Source: Acetobacter papayae JCM 25143 (lineage in GTDB: Bacteria; Pseudomonadota; Alphaproteobacteria; Acetobacterales; Acetobacteraceae). From it: a stretch of DNA of 64,000 bases. The position numbers and the translations under genes are program-made. Below the pieces are notes generated by a model. The model did not search any database. It was not told the origin of the DNA and worked only from the letters and a program-made list of their open reading frames with translations. Position 1 is the first letter of the stretch. Each line of letters begins with the position of its first letter. The stretch covers positions 1-64,000 of the forward strand of contig NZ_BAIN01000007.1 of assembly GCF_000613285.1 (NCBI RefSeq). The letters are read 5' to 3'. This document shows positions 8,841-19,251 of the stretch, piece after piece.

Positions 8841-9095
8841 CGTCTGTTTTTCCTGATTTCGATCAGATTTTTGTCCGGTTCTCGAATGTAAACTGAGCTT
8901 ATAGGGCCATGAGCTTCTGTTCGCCCTATCGGATCTTCTTCAATATTAATACCAATGCTGTAGAGAGTAGCTATGACGTCTTCCAAAGGCGTTGCGGCAA
9001 TCAGGAAGAAATCTGCCGAACCCGCCATAGGTTTGGCGACCTTCGGTGTAAACTCATGACCATGTCTCATGCAGGTTAAATTTTTGGTCGCAATA
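8837..9095 (-). pseudogene. VOC-family (glyoxalase-like) gene, 5' end removed by an IS relic
   Basis: The C-terminal two thirds of a vicinal-oxygen-chelate protein. Family landmarks: GHEFTPKVAKPMAGSADFF, TPLEDVIATLYSIGI, GPISSVYIREPDKNLIEI, which contains the usual metal-ligand region near the end. Just upstream another frame reads QKFNLHE, the motif that normally precedes this block, so there is also a small frameshift near 9065. Homology stops at the IS border (9096), and the sequence beyond the IS does not resume a VOC protein, so the front half has been lost. Intact relatives are about 125-130 aa; about 85 remain. An ORF of 77 aa from 9070 could still be translated. Confidence 0.75.
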
Positions 9096-9476
9096 CTTAG
9101 GCTCAGGATCCATTGATATGAGTGTCAGGATGTGATTCAGGCTCCCTGAGGAGGCTGAAGATGAGAGACCTGTATTGGCTGACAGACGAGCAGATGGGGC
9201 GTCTGCGGCCCTTTTTCCCGAAGAGCCATGGTAAGCCTCGGGTTGATGACCACCGTGTGTTGAGTGGTATCATTTTCGTGAACCGCAATGGCCTGCGTTG
9301 CGTGATGCGCTCTGGGAATACGGTCCACACAAGACGCAACGGTATCGAGATCATGTTCGGGAGGCTCAAGGACTGGAGGCGGGTCGCAACATGCTATGAC
9401 AGATGCCTCACCGTCTTCTTCTCGCCATCTGCCTCGCAGCCGCCGCCATGTTCTGGCTATGAAGCCTGAGCCTAAG
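9096..9476 (+). mobile_element. Internally deleted IS5-family (IS427-group-like) element
   Basis: Both ends keep the inverted repeat CTTAGGCTCAGGA / related CCTGAGCCTAAG. Inside, a transposase starts at 9161 (MRDLYWLTDEQMGRLRPFF, PRVDDHRVLSGIIFVNRNGLR) and then jumps directly to the C-terminal block IEIMFGRLKDWRRVATCYDRC; the DDE centre between them is deleted. Only about 380 bases remain, so it cannot encode a working transposase but could be mobilised in trans. Relatives of the same element are at 23814, 34164 and 46165. It truncates the VOC gene on its left. Confidence 0.85.
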
Positions 9477-9660
9477 CGCGGCGAAACAGGTAGAGGGGGC
9501 GGTCGTGGTGACCGTCATGGCGACAAGCAAGGATCAGGGCGAACAGATTCTCCATCTCGATGCGTATTTGCGGACACAGGGCGAACGCGGAATACGAGGA
9601 ATATTTCTTCCCGATCGCAGCCTTTACGGCCTGAAGGAAATTTTTTCCGAATCATTCTAA
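9477..9660 (+). pseudogene. C-terminal fragment of an unrecognised protein
   Basis: Directly after the IS end, one frame reads VEGAVVVTVMATSKDQGEQ, then ILHLDAYLRTQGERGIRGIF, then LPDRSLYGLKEIFSESF before a TAA at 9658. The composition looks protein-like, has no start codon of its own and begins at the IS border, so it is probably the tail of a gene truncated by the same insertion. I do not recognise the family. Confidence 0.35.
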
Positions 9661-9851
9661 AAATGTATAAATATTAAAAATCATTGATGGAAATAAGATG
9701 TTTTTCGTTAAAGTTGTTGCAATCTTTAAAAGCTTTGTTTCTTTATTAATGGTAAGATAACGTTTATATATTTGAATGTGGTTGCTAAAAAATATGCATC
9801 CTCACGCTTGTGCGTAACATGAAAATATTTCTTGGTTGAGGTTTTTTGATT
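9661..9851. promoter_or_regulatory. AT-rich promoter region of nicR
   Basis: About 190 very AT-rich bases mark the left boundary of the nicotinate cluster; base composition changes sharply from the GC-rich left flank. GAGG lies about 10 bases before the nicR ATG. No operator matching the one in front of nicC was seen. Confidence 0.4.
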
Positions 9852-10304
9852 ATGTCCGATTTTAAAAGTATTTTATCTTCGGATTATGCTCTTGAAAAGC
9901 AAATTGGCCATCTTTTACGTCGCGCCTACCAGAGGCATACGGCTATTTTCCAAAAAGAAATTCCTGATATTGATCTGACTTCAGTGCAATTTGCGGTCAT
10001 GACAGCGATACGCAAATTGGGTACTGCGCCGATCGTGCAAATCAGTCATGAGACTGCCGTTGATCATGCAACTCTGCGTGACGTTGTCTCACGTCTCAAA
10101 AAGCGGGGGCTTGTGCAAATTGTTCAGGATAAGGCGGACCGGCGCCAACGTCTGGTGTCGATTACGCCAGAAGGAAAAGAACTGATTGAAGCAACAATTC
10201 CAGTGGCGAAAAAGGTTACTGAATTGACTCTTGCTCCATTGGATGAGTGCGAACGCATTGCGGCACTTCATATTTTGGGCAAGCTTGCAATTTCGGATTC
10301 GTAA
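9852..10304 (+). CDS. nicR: MarR-family repressor of nicotinate catabolism (NicR-like)
   Basis: MarR-type winged-helix regulator (150 aa). Visible: LLRRAYQRHTAIFQKEI (dimer helix), LTSVQFAVMTAIRKLG, ISHETAVDHATLRDVVSRLKKRGLVQ (recognition helix), KADRRQRLVSITPEGKELI (wing). The first gene of the nic cluster and closely like NicR of Pseudomonas and BpsR of Bordetella, which repress nic genes and respond to 6-hydroxynicotinate. Expected to bind the palindromes at 10371 and 19096. The symbol is given by context and family; moderately AT-rich codon use compared with the genes to the left. Confidence 0.85.
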   Translation: MSDFKSILSSDYALEKQIGHLLRRAYQRHTAIFQKEIPDIDLTSVQFAVMTAIRKLGTAPIVQISHETAVDHATLRDVVSRLKKRGLVQIVQDKADRRQRLVSITPEGKELIEATIPVAKKVTELTLAPLDECERIAALHILGKLAISDS

Positions 10305-10370
10305 TTAAAAGCGTATCTAAACCGAAATAAAATTCTTGACGGATAAGTTTATCTCAATGAGTATGCATAT

Positions 10371-10386
10371 ATCGCGTATACGCTAT
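10371..10386. promoter_or_regulatory. Candidate NicR operator upstream of nicC
   Basis: ATCGCGTATACGCTAT, with the perfect palindromic core GCGTATACGC. It lies about 45 bases before the nicC start and just downstream of TTGACG (10336-10341), a good -35 box, so a bound repressor would block the promoter. A copy differing at one position occurs at 19096-19111 before the GMC gene. The pairing of site and regulator is inferred. Confidence 0.65.
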
Positions 10387-10429
10387 ATATGCCTTGAGGG
10401 GCAGAACCGTAGTCAAGGATTCAGAGACA

Positions 10430-11552
<1,123 letters not shown>

Positions 11553-11583
11553 CAGTTGATCCTTTAAAATAAAGGAATGTGTC

Positions 11584-12066
11584 ATGGTGGCGAGCGTTTT
11601 TCTTAATGTGAATGGACGTCGCCACGAGGTGGTAGCCTCTCCTGCGACGCCGTTACTGAATATTCTGCGCAACGATCTTGGGCTGAATGGTCCCAAATTT
11701 GGGTGTGGTTTGGGTGCTTGTGGCGCCTGTACTGTCCTGCTGGATGGACAGGCGGCCAGAAGTTGTAGCGTGCGGCTGGATACCGCCGCACGGTGCGCAA
11801 ATATTGTGACGCTCGAAGGGCTTTCTGCTGATGGTAAGGACCCAGTGCAACTAGCCTTTGTTAAGGCACAGGCTGCACAGTGTGGATACTGCCTTAACGG
11901 TATGGTGATGACCTTGCGGGCATTTCTTGATGCAGTTCCTAACCCTGATGAGCACGGACTGCGGGAAGCGCTCAAATATAATTTCTGTCGTTGCGGTACA
12001 CATATGGAAATTCTGTGTGCAGCAAAGATCGCAGCGGGCCTGAAACCGGAGACTGGTTTAACATGA
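11584..12066 (+). CDS. nicA: Nicotinate dehydrogenase 2Fe-2S subunit NicA
   Basis: Small iron-sulfur subunit (160 aa) of the molybdenum nicotinate hydroxylase, which makes 6-hydroxynicotinate. A plant-type 2Fe-2S centre is formed by KFGCGLGACGACTV plus the later cysteine in ARSCSV; the second, helical centre by AAQCGYCLNGMVMTL and NFCRCGTHMEI. Length and order fit the xanthine dehydrogenase family small subunit. AAGGA lies 7 bases before the ATG, and the stop overlaps the start of nicB as ATGA. Electrons pass from Mo through these clusters to the hemes of NicB. Confidence 0.92.
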   Translation: MVASVFLNVNGRRHEVVASPATPLLNILRNDLGLNGPKFGCGLGACGACTVLLDGQAARSCSVRLDTAARCANIVTLEGLSADGKDPVQLAFVKAQAAQCGYCLNGMVMTLRAFLDAVPNPDEHGLREALKYNFCRCGTHMEILCAAKIAAGLKPETGLT

Positions 12067-15000
12067 AAGGCATGTTACAGATTTTCCAGCAGGCAGTTCC
12101 CGCAAAGGGATTGTCGTCACGTAATAATTTTGTCCCGCGCGAAGAAACACTGCTGGAAATTGCAGCAGATGGGCAAGTGCGTGGCTTTTGCGGTCATGTT
12201 GATCTTGGCACGGGTATCGCCACATCGCTTGCCCAGATTATGGCCGAGGAACTGGATGCAGAGCCAGCTCAGGTGCAAATGGTTCTGGGGCACACGGACC
12301 AAACGCCAGATCAGGGTGCCACCATTGCTAGCGAAAGCATACAGGTCACGGCCCGCCCTTTGCGGCGGGCTGCAGCTCAGGCGCGGCTGATTTTGCTGCA
12401 ACGTGCAGCCGAACTGACAAAGCTGCGTGTAGATGCGTTGGATATTCGTAATGGCCGGATCAGCACTGCAGATGGGAGTGTCGATCTCGGATTCAGTGAT
12501 CTGGTGTCAGGTTTATCTGTACGGTGTGAGTTAGATGCTAAAACGCCGGTCAAACCTGTTTCGCGCTACCGTTTGGTAGGCCAGGATCTTCCGCGTGTTG
12601 ATATTCCTGACAAGGTCACGGGACGTGCAGTGTATGTGCATGATGTGCGTGTGCCTGACATGGTTCATGGTCGGGTTATTCGGCCGCCCTATGGTGGGTA
12701 TGATCATGGTCCTTTTGTTGGTCGTACGCTTCTATCCGTAGATAGACAGTCCGTGGCGGGTATGCCGGGGCTGTTGGATATAGTCGTGCTCGGTGATTTT
12801 GTCGGAGTTGTTGCGGAACGTGAAGAGCAGGCGGCAGCTATAGCAGCTGCCTTGCACCTTACATGGGCACCAGTTGCCCTGCCGAATTTGTCTGATCCTT
12901 TGGAAGCATTGAAGGCAAACCCTTATACAGAGCGTGTGGTGCTCGATAGGGGGGATGCTCAGGCTGCTTTGCCGGAGCTTTCGCAGCGTCTGGATCGTGA
13001 GTATTTCTGGCCTTACCAGATGCATGGCTCCATAGGCCCGTCTTGTTCCGTTGCACACTGGCAGGAGGGGAAGCTCAAGGTCTGGTCCGGCACCCAGAAC
13101 CCTCACATGCTGCAAGCTGATCTGGCACTGCTGATGGGGCTGGAACCGACTTGTGTTTCCGTCATTAGGCATGAGGCTGCGGGGTGCTACGGGCGTAACT
13201 GCGCGGATGATGTCGGGGGCGATGCTGCCTTACTGTCCCGTGCCATAGGGCGGCCTGTGCGGGTGCAGTTGTCGCGTGAGCAGGAGCATGTCTGGGAGCC
13301 TAAAGGAGCGGCGCAGCTTGTGAGCATTAGGGGTGGGCTGGATGAAGCGGGTCAGCCTCTCGCCTATGACCTGCATACGAGTTACCCGTCGAACGTGTCG
13401 CCCCTGCTGGCGCTGGTGCTGACAGGAGCTGTGCCAGCCGCAGTGCCGCAGGTGGCGCAGATGGGTGACCGTACTTCAGTTCCACCATATGCCTATCAGA
13501 ATGCACGCATAACCGTGCGTGATATGCCACCGATGGCGCGGGCATCATGGTTCAGAGGCGTGTCCGCCCTGCCTAACAGTTTTGCCCATGACAGTTACAT
13601 AGACGAGCTGGCGGCTGCGGCAGGGGTAGACCCGCTGGAGTATCGCCTGCGTTACCTTCCTGACGAGCGCGCTGCGACTTTGTTAAAGGTTACGGCAGCA
13701 AAAGCCGACTGGCAGCCCCGCGTCACTCTGCCACAACCCGATGCACGGGCCAGGGTGCTGGCCGGGCGGGGGCTGGCCTATGCGCAATATGTGCATGGCA
13801 CATTTCCCGGTGTCCCTGCTGCTTGGGCTGCCTGGGTTGCAGATGTAGAAGTTGATAGACTGACAGGCGTAGTAACGGTAACGCGCGCTGTTGTTGGGCA
13901 GGATGCGGGGCTTATGATTAACCCCGCAGGTGTCAGGCACCAGTTGCATGGGAATGTTGTCCAGTCTACCAGCCGAGCGCTGAAGGAACAGGTGACGTTC
14001 GACACCGAAGGTGTGGAAAGCCGTGAGTGGGGTGGTTACCCCATCATTACGTTTCCCGAGGTGCCACGGATAGATTCCGTCCTTGTAAACCAGCCAGAAC
14101 AGCCACCCCTGGGAGCTGGAGAGTCGACATCTGTTCCCAGTGCTGCGGCTATTGCCAATGCGCTCTACGCTGCAACTGGGGTGCGTTTTCGAGATGCTCC
14201 CTTTACCCCTGAAAAGGTCAAGGCGCGGCTGGATGAGGCGCTTGGCCCTTTACAGCCACCAGTCCCGACTGTTTTGGCGGCTTTGGCTACGATCGGGCTG
14301 CCTGCATCACCGGCTGCCAAGCAACGCAACTGGAAAACCATTTTGCGGGCGAGCGGGTTAGCCGGACTGTTCGCCGTGGTCGGCGGTGGGCTTGGCAGTC
14401 TTTTGCCCTGGCGGGTCGCAATTGCGCCTGTGCCTCCACCTGTGCCCGGCATGTTCTCCCAAAGCGTCATTGACAGAGGCGCGCAGGTTGCTGCGGCAGG
14501 AGATTGTGCCGTGTGCCACACCGTGCCGGGAGGTATTGAAAATGCGGGTGGGTTTGGCCTTAAAACACCATTTGGTACGATCTATACAACCAACCTGACG
14601 CCAGATCCCGAAACTGGTCTGGGCCGCTGGTCCTATACCGCATTCGCACGTGCCATGCGCGAAGGGGTCAGCCGGGATGGGCATCATCTTTACCCTGCCT
14701 TTCCATATACAAGTTTTGCAAAAATTAATGATACGGACATGCAGGCACTTTATGCCTACCTGATGTCTCAGCCGCCAGTCCGGCAGGAAGTGCCGAGTAG
14801 CCGCCTGACATTCCCGTATAATATCCGTGCGTTCATGGCCGGGTGGAACACGCTGTTTCATAGTTCGGCGCCCTTCACACCCGATCCGACCCGTTCCGCA
14901 TTATGGAACCGTGGCGCCTATTTGGCTGAAGGTGCGGGGCATTGTTCCGGTTGCCATACGCCTCGCAACGCTCTGGGGGCAGAGCGGTGGCGGTCTGCTT

Positions 15001-15631
15001 ATCTGGCGGGTGGAGAGGCGGAAGGGTGGAATGCCCCAGCCTCTCAAACCTGTCAGTATCACCGTTACCCTGGAGTGAGCAGGATCTCTATGCGTATTTA
15101 CGCACAGGGTTCAGTCCTAATCATGGTCCGGCAGGCGGCCCTATGGCGCCTGTGGTGCATGCTATGCAAGCTTTGCCGGACGAGGATGTGCAGGCAATAG
15201 CACATTATATCGCTTCGTTTGATACCCGTCAGTCGACCGAACCCGTGCAGGCCCGCAGACAGGCCGTTCTGGCGGCTGCTGCCACGCAGCAGGCGTTGGA
15301 CGCAGGGGAGGGAGCGCGGATCTACAACACAGCTTGCGCCGCCTGTCATGAAGGAGAGGGAGCGCATTTGTATGGTGCGCGCCCACAACTGGCGTTGAAC
15401 AGCAATGTATGGGCCAAAACACCGGATAATGTTGTCAACGTCTTGTTGAATGGTGCTCCTGAGCCCGCCCACGGCAGTGCCAACACCATGCCTGCCTATC
15501 GGGATCTGCTGTCTGACCGGCAGATTGTCGAGGTTGTCTCCTACTTACGCCGCACGATGGCGCCGGGAGAAAAGCCTTGGCCGAACCTGCCTGAACGGGT
15601 CGCTGCATTGCGTGCTCTGGCGCACCCTTAA
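12063..15631 (+). pseudogene. nicB: Nicotinate dehydrogenase subunit B, Mo domain fused to triple-heme cytochrome c (one frameshift)
   Basis: About 1190 residues once the frame is restored, as in Pseudomonas NicB. The N-terminal two thirds are an isoquinoline-1-oxidoreductase-type molybdopterin domain (GFCGHVDLGTGIATSLAQIM, LGHTDQTPDQGATIASESIQ, PLGAGESTSVPSAAAIANAL). A hydrophobic segment near residue 770 (GLAGLFAVVGGGLGSLLPW) is followed by three c-type heme motifs: CAVCH (about 815), CSGCH (about 960) and CAACH near the end. The frame breaks near 15040 and resumes one frame over (WSEQDLYAYLRTGFSPNHG); loss of one base in a C-rich stretch explains it. The hemes allow electron delivery to the respiratory chain instead of NAD. 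Translationally coupled to nicA. Confidence 0.88.
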
Positions 15632-15694
15632 TGTTTTTCAGAATACGGGTTTTCGTTCCGATGAAAATACCATTTGTCATGAAGGAAATATGCC

Positions 15695-16733
15695 ATGCCT
15701 GTCAGTGATTTTGAGCTTTTAGGCGCTTGGCGCCAGGTGCTCGACCTGTGTGGACTCCAGAGGGGGCAAAGTGTTGCGGTGCTGACATCTTCCAGTACCA
15801 ACGAGCAGACACTGCGCTGCGCCATTCTGGCGGTGCAGGAACGCGGAGCCATTGCCAACAGGCTTGACCTCCAACCAAGTAATGGCAGCGTTTCTCTGTC
15901 ACGTGATCCGCTTGCATTCGTGGGTACAACACCGCTGACGGAAAACCGGGCCGCAGTCGAAATGCTCAAGGCAAGCGATCTGGTTCTAGATCTGATGACG
16001 CTGCTTTTCTCGGCTGAGCAGCATGAAATTCTCAAGGCAGGCGGTCGTATTCTTCTGGCTGTTGAGCCGCCGGATATTCTGGTGCGTATGACGCTACATT
16101 GCAGGATAGGGAAAAGGTACTGGCTGCCTCTGCTGTACTGCGTGCAGCCCGAACCATGACGGTGAGTTCAGAGGCCGGTACAGATGCAACGTTCGCACTG
16201 GGAGATTACCCCATTCTGGAGGAATACGGCTTTGTGGATAAGCCCGGTCGCTGGGATCATTGGCCGAGTGGATTTTTAGCTACATGGGCGAATGAAGGTA
16301 CAGCGGAGGGGCGTATTGTGCTGGCTCCGGGTGACATTCTTCTACCCCAGAAAAGTTATGTTACGGCAGCTATCACCTGCCATCTGGAAAAAGGCTACGT
16401 AAAAGCGATTGAAGGTGGCTTCGAAGCAGATCACCTGCGCGATTATATGGAAAGTTTCAATGACCCTGAGGTATTTGCCGTCTCGCACATAGGGTGGGGC
16501 CTGCAGCAACGGGCGCATTGGTCTGTCATGGGGTTTTATGACCGTGAGGCCAGTATCGGTATGGACCGCGTGCCTGTGCAGGTAATTTCCTATGGTCAAC
16601 CGGGCCGAATAACGAAGCCGGAGGCAAGCGTGAGACGGCCTGCCATATAGATATTCCCATGCGGAACTGTACCGTCATGCTGGATGGAAAAGCAGTTGTG
16701 CAGAATGGCAAACTTCTAGGAGACAAGGCATGA
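15695..16733 (+). pseudogene. nicX: 2,5-dihydroxypyridine 5,6-dioxygenase NicX (frameshifted twice)
   Basis: Fe(II) extradiol-type ring-opening dioxygenase of the nic pathway, making N-formylmaleamate. Conserved blocks lie in three frames: from MPVSDFELLGAWRQVL to AVEPPDILVRM; then LQDREKVLAASAVLRAARTM through AVSHIGWGLQQRAHWSVMG; then AGNFLWSTGPNNEAGGKRE to DIPMRNCTVMLDGKAVVQN. Breaks are near 16095 and 16575, each equal to one lost base. The reconstructed length of about 346 aa matches the roughly 350 aa of Pseudomonas NicX. GAAGGA is 8 bases before the start, and the final TGA overlaps the nicF ATG (ATGA), which supports the reconstruction. Confidence 0.85.
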
Positions 16734-17374
16734 CAGCTATGGATGGGCGTGATGAGCAGCGCTACCAAAAACAGGGATTTGGCAACCAGATTGGCATTGT
16801 GGGCTGTATTGGCCTGTTAATTGTTGATTTTGTCAATGGCTTTGCAGATCCAGATGCTTTTGGTGGTGGCAATATTCCACAAGCCATTGCGCGGACGCGC
16901 ACATTGCTGGCCGAGGCCAGAAAACGCGGGTGGAAAGTGGCCCACTCACGGATCGTTTTTGCGGATGATGGTTCTGATGCGAATATTTTCTCGTTGAAGG
17001 TTCCAACCATGCTGGGGCTGACAGAAAATAATCCGGCCTCAGCTATTGTGCCCGAACTTGCTCCGGAAAAAGGCGAATATGTCGTACGTAAAACCGTGCC
17101 ATCCGCGTTTGCAGGTACACCTCTTGCTGCGTGGTTTGTGACACATGGTGTGCAGACTGTGGTGGTGGCTGGGTGCGTGACATCAGGGTGTGTGCGCGCC
17201 AGCGTGTTGGACGCTCTGCAGGCAGGCTTTCGTCCGGTTGTTGTATCGGACTGTGTGGGAGACAGAGCTATTGCCCCACATGAGGCTAACCTTTTCGACA
17301 TGGCGCAGAAATGTGCCGATGTCATTGATCTTGAAACGCTTCTGGCCACGGTGCCGGATCAGGCAGGAGTATAA
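16730..17374 (+). CDS. nicF: Maleamate amidohydrolase NicF (isochorismatase family)
   Basis: Cysteine hydrolase (214 aa) that splits maleamate into maleate and ammonia. The catalytic triad of the isochorismatase/nicotinamidase fold is visible: Asp in LLIVDFVNGFADPDAFG, Lys in EYVVRKTVPSAFAGT, and Cys in VVAGCVTSGCVRASVLDAL. Its intact frame between broken neighbours helps anchor the operon. The ATG overlaps the nicX stop and the TAA overlaps the nicD ATG by one base (TAATG). Release of ammonia here is relevant to the Amt-fold protein encoded downstream. Confidence 0.92.
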   Translation: MTAMDGRDEQRYQKQGFGNQIGIVGCIGLLIVDFVNGFADPDAFGGGNIPQAIARTRTLLAEARKRGWKVAHSRIVFADDGSDANIFSLKVPTMLGLTENNPASAIVPELAPEKGEYVVRKTVPSAFAGTPLAAWFVTHGVQTVVVAGCVTSGCVRASVLDALQAGFRPVVVSDCVGDRAIAPHEANLFDMAQKCADVIDLETLLATVPDQAGV

Positions 17375-18167
17375 TGAGTATGAGTGAAACCCTGTTGCTT
17401 TATGGTGCGCATGTTCACGCCAATGGTATTCGCCAGCATTACCTGCGATATGGTGGAAAAGGGAGCCCTCTGGTTCTGGTGCCCGGCATCACCAGCCCCG
17501 CAATAACCTGGGGGTTTGTTGGGGAGCGTCTGGCCGCTACGCATGATGTTTATATTTTGGATGTGCGCGGGCGTGGGTTGTCTTCAACCGGTGCGGATCT
17601 TGATTACGATCTCGATAGTTATGCCGATGATGTAACCGCCTTCATTGAAGCGCTGGGCCTAAAAAACGTAACGGTTATGGGGCATTCTATGGGCGCGAGG
17701 ATTGGTATTCGTGCTGCCAGACGAAATCCGTCGACTATTGCACGCCTGCTCCTGATTGATCCTCCTGTGAGTGGGCCGGGTCGCGCGCCTATCCTGCAAA
17801 ACTCGACTGGTATACAGAGTCTATCCGCCTTGCACGACTGGGTATGAGTGCGGAAGACATGAGCCGTTTCTGCCCGACATGGACTCTGGAACAACGCCAG
17901 CTCCGTGCACAATGGCTGCATACGTGCGACGAGTTAGCCACCCGGATCACGTTTGAAAAATTCCATACTGAGGATATCCATCAGGATATTCCCCATTTGA
18001 AAATGCCTACCCGTCTGGTTGTTGCCACGCGTGGCGGTGTGATCCAGCCTGAGGACGAATCTGAGATTGCCGGGCTCAACCCGGCAATTTCGATCGTTAA
18101 GGTGCAGGATGCTGGTCATATGATTCCCTGGGATAATCTTGAAGGTTTTATGGAAGCCGTTTCCTAG
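17374..18167 (+). pseudogene. nicD: N-formylmaleamate deformylase NicD (one frameshift)
   Basis: Alpha/beta hydrolase that removes formate from N-formylmaleamate, giving maleamate. Visible: LVLVPGITSPAITWGFVGE (oxyanion region), YILDVRGRGLSS, the nucleophile elbow VMGHSMGARIGIRAA, and DAGHMIPWDNLEGF with the catalytic histidine. The frame breaks near 17785 at GGTCGCGCGCC, where one G appears to be missing; downstream the next frame reads YTESIRLARLGMSAEDMSR and FCPTWTLEQRQLRAQWLHTC, as in Pseudomonas NicD. Combined length of about 265 aa is normal. CAGGAG lies just before the start. Confidence 0.87.
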
Positions 18168-18190
18168 GATCGTATTGTCTCAGACTAACA

Positions 18191-18223
18191 AAAACAGCAG
18201 TCACTCAAAGTGACTGCTGTTTT
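18191..18223. terminator. Strong hairpin between nicD and nicE
   Basis: A perfect 14-base stem (AAAACAGCAGTCAC with GTGACTGCTGTTTT) with a 5-base loop, ending in TTTT. It looks like an intrinsic terminator acting in both directions, so nicE may be expressed at lower level or partly by read-through. Confidence 0.85.
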
Positions 18224-18243
18224 GGGCATGAAGGTAAAAATTT

Positions 18244-18996
18244 ATGAAAACACAATACCGCATTGGCCAGATCGTGCCGAGTTCCAACATTACCATGGAA
18301 ACGGAAATTCCGGCTTTATTGCGTTTGAGAGAAAACATCCGACCTGAACGGTTTACCTTCCATTCAGCTCGGATGCGGATGAAAACGGTCAACAAGGATG
18401 AACTGGCGGCTATGGACGGTCAGTCAGACCGTTGCGCACTTGAACTCAGCGATGCCGCTGTGGATGTGCTTGGTTATGCCTGCCTTGTAGCGACCATGTC
18501 TATGGGGCTGGGCTATCATAGGGTTTCCGAACGGCGGCTGCATGGCCGCACGGTGGAGAACGGGCAACCTGCACCTGTCGTAACAAGTGCTGGTGCGCTT
18601 GTTGATGCCTTGAAAGTGCTTGATGCAAAAAAGATTGTCGTTATTGCACCCTATATGCGGCCCCTGACTGAGCTTGTAGTCAATTATATAGCCAATGAAG
18701 GGCATACTGTTATTGATTATGTGGCGCTGGAGATACCCGATAATCTGGATGTTGCCCGACATGACTGTTCCCGCCTTCCAGATATTGCGCGCTCTCTGAA
18801 GTATAGCGATGCGGATGCAGTGATTGTTTCGGCTTGTGTTCAGATGCCTTCTTTGCCTGTTGTCCCCATGGTAGAGGCGATTACAGGCAAACCAACTCTC
18901 AGCGCCGCAGTGGCGACAACCTATGCCATGTTGAAACAATTGGGACTTGAAAGGGTTGCGCCTGGTGGTGGCGCCTTGTTGTCAGGAGCTTACTGA
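18244..18996 (+). CDS. nicE: Maleate cis-trans isomerase NicE
   Basis: Converts maleate to fumarate, the last step of nicotinate breakdown before the TCA cycle (250 aa, normal length). The Asp/Glu racemase-like fold shows both active-site cysteines: one in DVLGYACLVATMSMGLG, one in AVIVSACVQMPSLPVVP; the start MKTQYRIGQIVPSSNITME is characteristic. It is separated from nicD by a strong hairpin but has the same direction; AAGG stands about 10 bases before the ATG. Fumarate made here can be hydrated and used by the malic enzyme encoded later in this window. Confidence 0.92.
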   Translation: MKTQYRIGQIVPSSNITMETEIPALLRLRENIRPERFTFHSARMRMKTVNKDELAAMDGQSDRCALELSDAAVDVLGYACLVATMSMGLGYHRVSERRLHGRTVENGQPAPVVTSAGALVDALKVLDAKKIVVIAPYMRPLTELVVNYIANEGHTVIDYVALEIPDNLDVARHDCSRLPDIARSLKYSDADAVIVSACVQMPSLPVVPMVEAITGKPTLSAAVATTYAMLKQLGLERVAPGGGALLSGAY

Positions 18997-19095
18997 TACT
19001 CTTTTTAACGGACAGGGTAGGGGGTGAAACTACCGGCTTACTCTGCTCCAGAGTGGATAAAACGTTATGGTTTCGGAATATTCTTCTTGCCATTT

Positions 19096-19111
19096 ATCGC
19101 GTATGCGCTAT
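19096..19111. promoter_or_regulatory. Second candidate NicR operator, upstream of the GMC/Amt/ALDH operon
   Basis: ATCGCGTATGCGCTAT, identical at 15 of 16 positions to the palindrome before nicC (10371-10386). It sits 140 bases before the GMC gene in a 255-base gap. Shared sites suggest that the following three genes belong to the nicotinate regulon. Confidence 0.6.
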
Positions 19112-19251
19112 TTTGGATTCTAACACGTCAAATGTTTCAATGTCTGGATTCGGATTGTAATCAGAAGGCATAGAACAAGTAACCACTCAGAATAATATGC
19201 GCGTGTGGTTGCTTTCCTCTGATTTTCTCTATCAAGGAAGGTAAAAAGCAT

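Noticed and set aside
11991-12062. An N-terminal extension of NicB starting inside nicA
   Set aside because: The ATG at 12063 overlaps the nicA stop as ATGA, the usual coupling; upstream residues duplicate nicA coding sequence in another frame.
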